Assembly: GCA_003156615.1 (NCBI GenBank)
Contig: PMHI01000462.1
Coordinates: 1 to 6,718, forward strand
DNA: 6,718 bases
Direction of reading: 5' to 3'
Source of the DNA: Acidobacteriaceae bacterium
Lineage (GTDB): Bacteria; Acidobacteriota; Terriglobia; Terriglobales; SbA1
The notes under the pieces were generated by a model that was given only the letters and a program-made list of their open reading frames with translations, searched no databases and had not been told where the DNA came from. Positions 5,435 through 6,718 of the stretch are shown piece after piece. The translations under genes were made by a program, and so were the position numbers. The first letter of the stretch is position 1, and each line of letters starts with the position of its first letter.

Positions 5435-6718
5435 ATGGAAAGGTTTTTGCGGGACCTGGGCTTAGCATGGCGAGTTTTGCTGAAGAGCCCCATATTCGCG
5501 GCGACTGCGATCATCACACTTGCTCTTGGTATCGGTGCGAATACTGCGATCTTCAGCGTGATGAACGCCGTTCTGCTGCGCATGCTGCCGGTGCGCGAGC
5601 CTCAGCAACTGTATTACCTGACTCATCAGCACGAGCCGCCTACTGTGAGCACAACTGGCGATAGCCGATACACATTTGGGATTAATGTGTACGAACGCCT
5701 TCGTCAGGATCAAACCGTTTTCTCCGAACTGATTGCGTACGAGCCCCTTGCGCAGGGAAAGACTGCTGTGCGATTTGGCGACGCACCTGAGGAGATCGAA
5801 GCGGATGAAGTAAGTGGGAACTTTTTCTCCGCCTTGGGTGTAGGCATGGCTACGGGGCAAGGTTTTGCGGCGATAGATGAGGAGAAACACTCTCCGGTGG
5901 CCGTGCTCAGTTTTGAGTATTGGACGCGACGCTTCTCCCGAAGTCCGGATGTGATCGGCAGGACACTTTATGTTAACGGTGTTCCTATGACGGTGATCGG
6001 CGTGGCGGCTCCCCGCTTCTTCGGTGTCGAGTCAGGTGGCGTAAAAACAGACGTGTGGTTGCCGCTGCAGAATCGTCCCGAACTGAGTGCATGGGGTGAA
6101 TCGTCTGCAGAACATTCGCTGTACGGGACCCCAAATTGGTGGAATCTGATGCTGATTGCGCGCCTGCGATCAGGTGTCACGCAGAGTCAGGCGCTCGCTC
6201 GAATGAATCCGCTGTTCGCACATGCGGCATGGGAAACCGTAGGAAAAGAAGTGCAACGTGCAAGTGAGCCGATAGAACTGCAGATAGTTTCGGCGCGTGG
6301 CCTGGGTCTTGCGGCAGAGGATTATCGGCAGCCGTTGCACATCCTCATGGGCATGGTAGCTCTGGTGCTCGTGATCGCGTGCGTGAACCTGCTCACGCTG
6401 TTGGCGGCTAGAAATGCAGCCCGCGAGAAAGAATTCTCCATGAGGCTTGCCTTAGGCGCAAGCCGAGGGCCTCTTTTTCGCCAACTGCTTGCGGAAAGCT
6501 TGGTCCTAACAGTCGCCGGTGCAGCATTGGGCTGGGGCTTCGCGATACTGGCGAGGCGCCTGTTGGGCAAATGGTCAGGAATCGAAGTGAGCTTGGCGCC
6601 AGACGCGACAGTGCTTATTTTCACGCTCGTGGTCACTGTGGCGGTTGCTCTCCTGTTTGGGCTGGCGCCACTGAGAACTGCTGCCAACACCCCTGTGTCA
6701 TTTGTGCTGAAATCATCC
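5243..6718 (+). CDS. Second ADOP-type FtsX/MacB-like permease, 5' part (runs off right edge)
   Basis: The frame is open from ATG 5243 to the end of the window: 492 codons, so roughly the first half of a protein expected to be 800-900 residues. Residues 1-70 nearly repeat the cytoplasmic prefix of the upstream permease ([20 protein letters not shown]). Helix 1 is at about 85-113 ([20 protein letters not shown]), then a periplasmic MacB-like domain (about 115-355), then the first FtsX block: helix 366-390 ([20 protein letters not shown]), loop signature [17 protein letters not shown] at 393-409, and helices near 415-437 and 455-474. The periplasmic part begins [13 protein letters not shown] and clearly differs from that of permease 1, so the two belong to different branches of the family and probably differ in ligand or partner. 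The start is firm: a perfect AGGAGG lies 6 bases upstream (5231-5236). It lies 48 bases after permease 1 and is likely co-transcribed. Codon use is mixed, unlike the G-rich body of permease 1. Confidence 0.93.
   Translation, partial: MKWWQLKKRSADLERELRSDLELEEEEQRESGLSREEARFAARRAFGNTTLIKEQTHEAWGWAPMERFLRDLGLAWRVLLKSPIFAATAIITLALGIGANTAIFSVMNAVLLRMLPVREPQQLYYLTHQHEPPTVSTTGDSRYTFGINVYERLRQDQTVFSELIAYEPLAQGKTAVRFGDAPEEIEADEVSGNFFSALGVGMATGQGFAAIDEEKHSPVAVLSFEYWTRRFSRSPDVIGRTLYVNGVPMTVIGVAAPRFFGVESGGVKTDVWLPLQNRPELSAWGESSAEHSLYGTPNWWNLMLIARLRSGVTQSQALARMNPLFAHAAWETVGKEVQRASEPIELQIVSARGLGLAAEDYRQPLHILMGMVALVLVIACVNLLTLLAARNAAREKEFSMRLALGASRGPLFRQLLAESLVLTVAGAALGWGFAILARRLLGKWSGIEVSLAPDATVLIFTLVVTVAVALLFGLAPLRTAANTPVSFVLKSS

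Noticed and set aside
5968..6690. Minus-strand open frames inside permease 2.
   Set aside because: They overlap a well-supported permease frame on the other strand and have no recognisable motif or ribosome binding site.

Overview
The window looks like a piece of an Acidobacteriota chromosome (probably a soil Terriglobia-type organism). The evidence is a PadR-type regulator gene joined head to tail with very large FtsX/MacB-like permeases that have no ABC ATPase beside them. That is the layout known as the acidobacterial PadR/ADOP (acidobacterial duplicated orphan permease) system. The DNA is GC-rich and its genes use GC-rich codons. The taxonomic call is inference from gene families recalled from memory; no search was run.

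Layout. Bases 1-195 (minus strand) hold the 5' end of a possible small membrane protein that runs off the left edge; this is weakly supported. Bases 265-1416 (minus strand) encode a full-length epoxide hydrolase of the microsomal type with its catalytic residues in place. Bases 1417-2115 contain no intact gene. The first ~108 bases are the upstream region of the epoxide hydrolase, with no promoter I can defend. Then come two gene relics on the plus strand: the tail of a PAS sensor domain (about 1525-1728) and the N-terminus of a class C beta-lactamase-like serine hydrolase (1764-2072) whose catalytic serine position reads proline and which stops early.

Bases 2116-6718 form one plus-strand transcription unit. 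A good sigma-70-like promoter overlaps an imperfect 21-bp palindrome that could be a PadR operator. A padR gene (2166-2532) follows, interrupted by a single-base frameshift. One base later starts an 886-residue permease (2534-5194), and 48 bases after that a second permease (5243 to the right edge, 492 codons visible). PadR proteins of this type are expected to repress their own operon; the permeases probably sit in the inner membrane as MacB/FtsX-like proteins of unknown cargo.

The least ordinary part is how the permease cluster was assembled. The two permeases share an N-terminal cytoplasmic prefix (56 of the first 64 residues identical) but diverge strongly afterwards. The repeat also reaches upstream of the second permease, where ten codons ([13 protein letters not shown]) look like a fossil of a PadR C-terminus. 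The body of permease 1 uses G-ending codons about twice as often as its own prefix or as permease 2. Together these suggest that PadR-prefix units have been duplicated and combined with different permease bodies. I see no clear evidence of a wholly new system; the novelty lies in this mosaic history and in the broken regulator.
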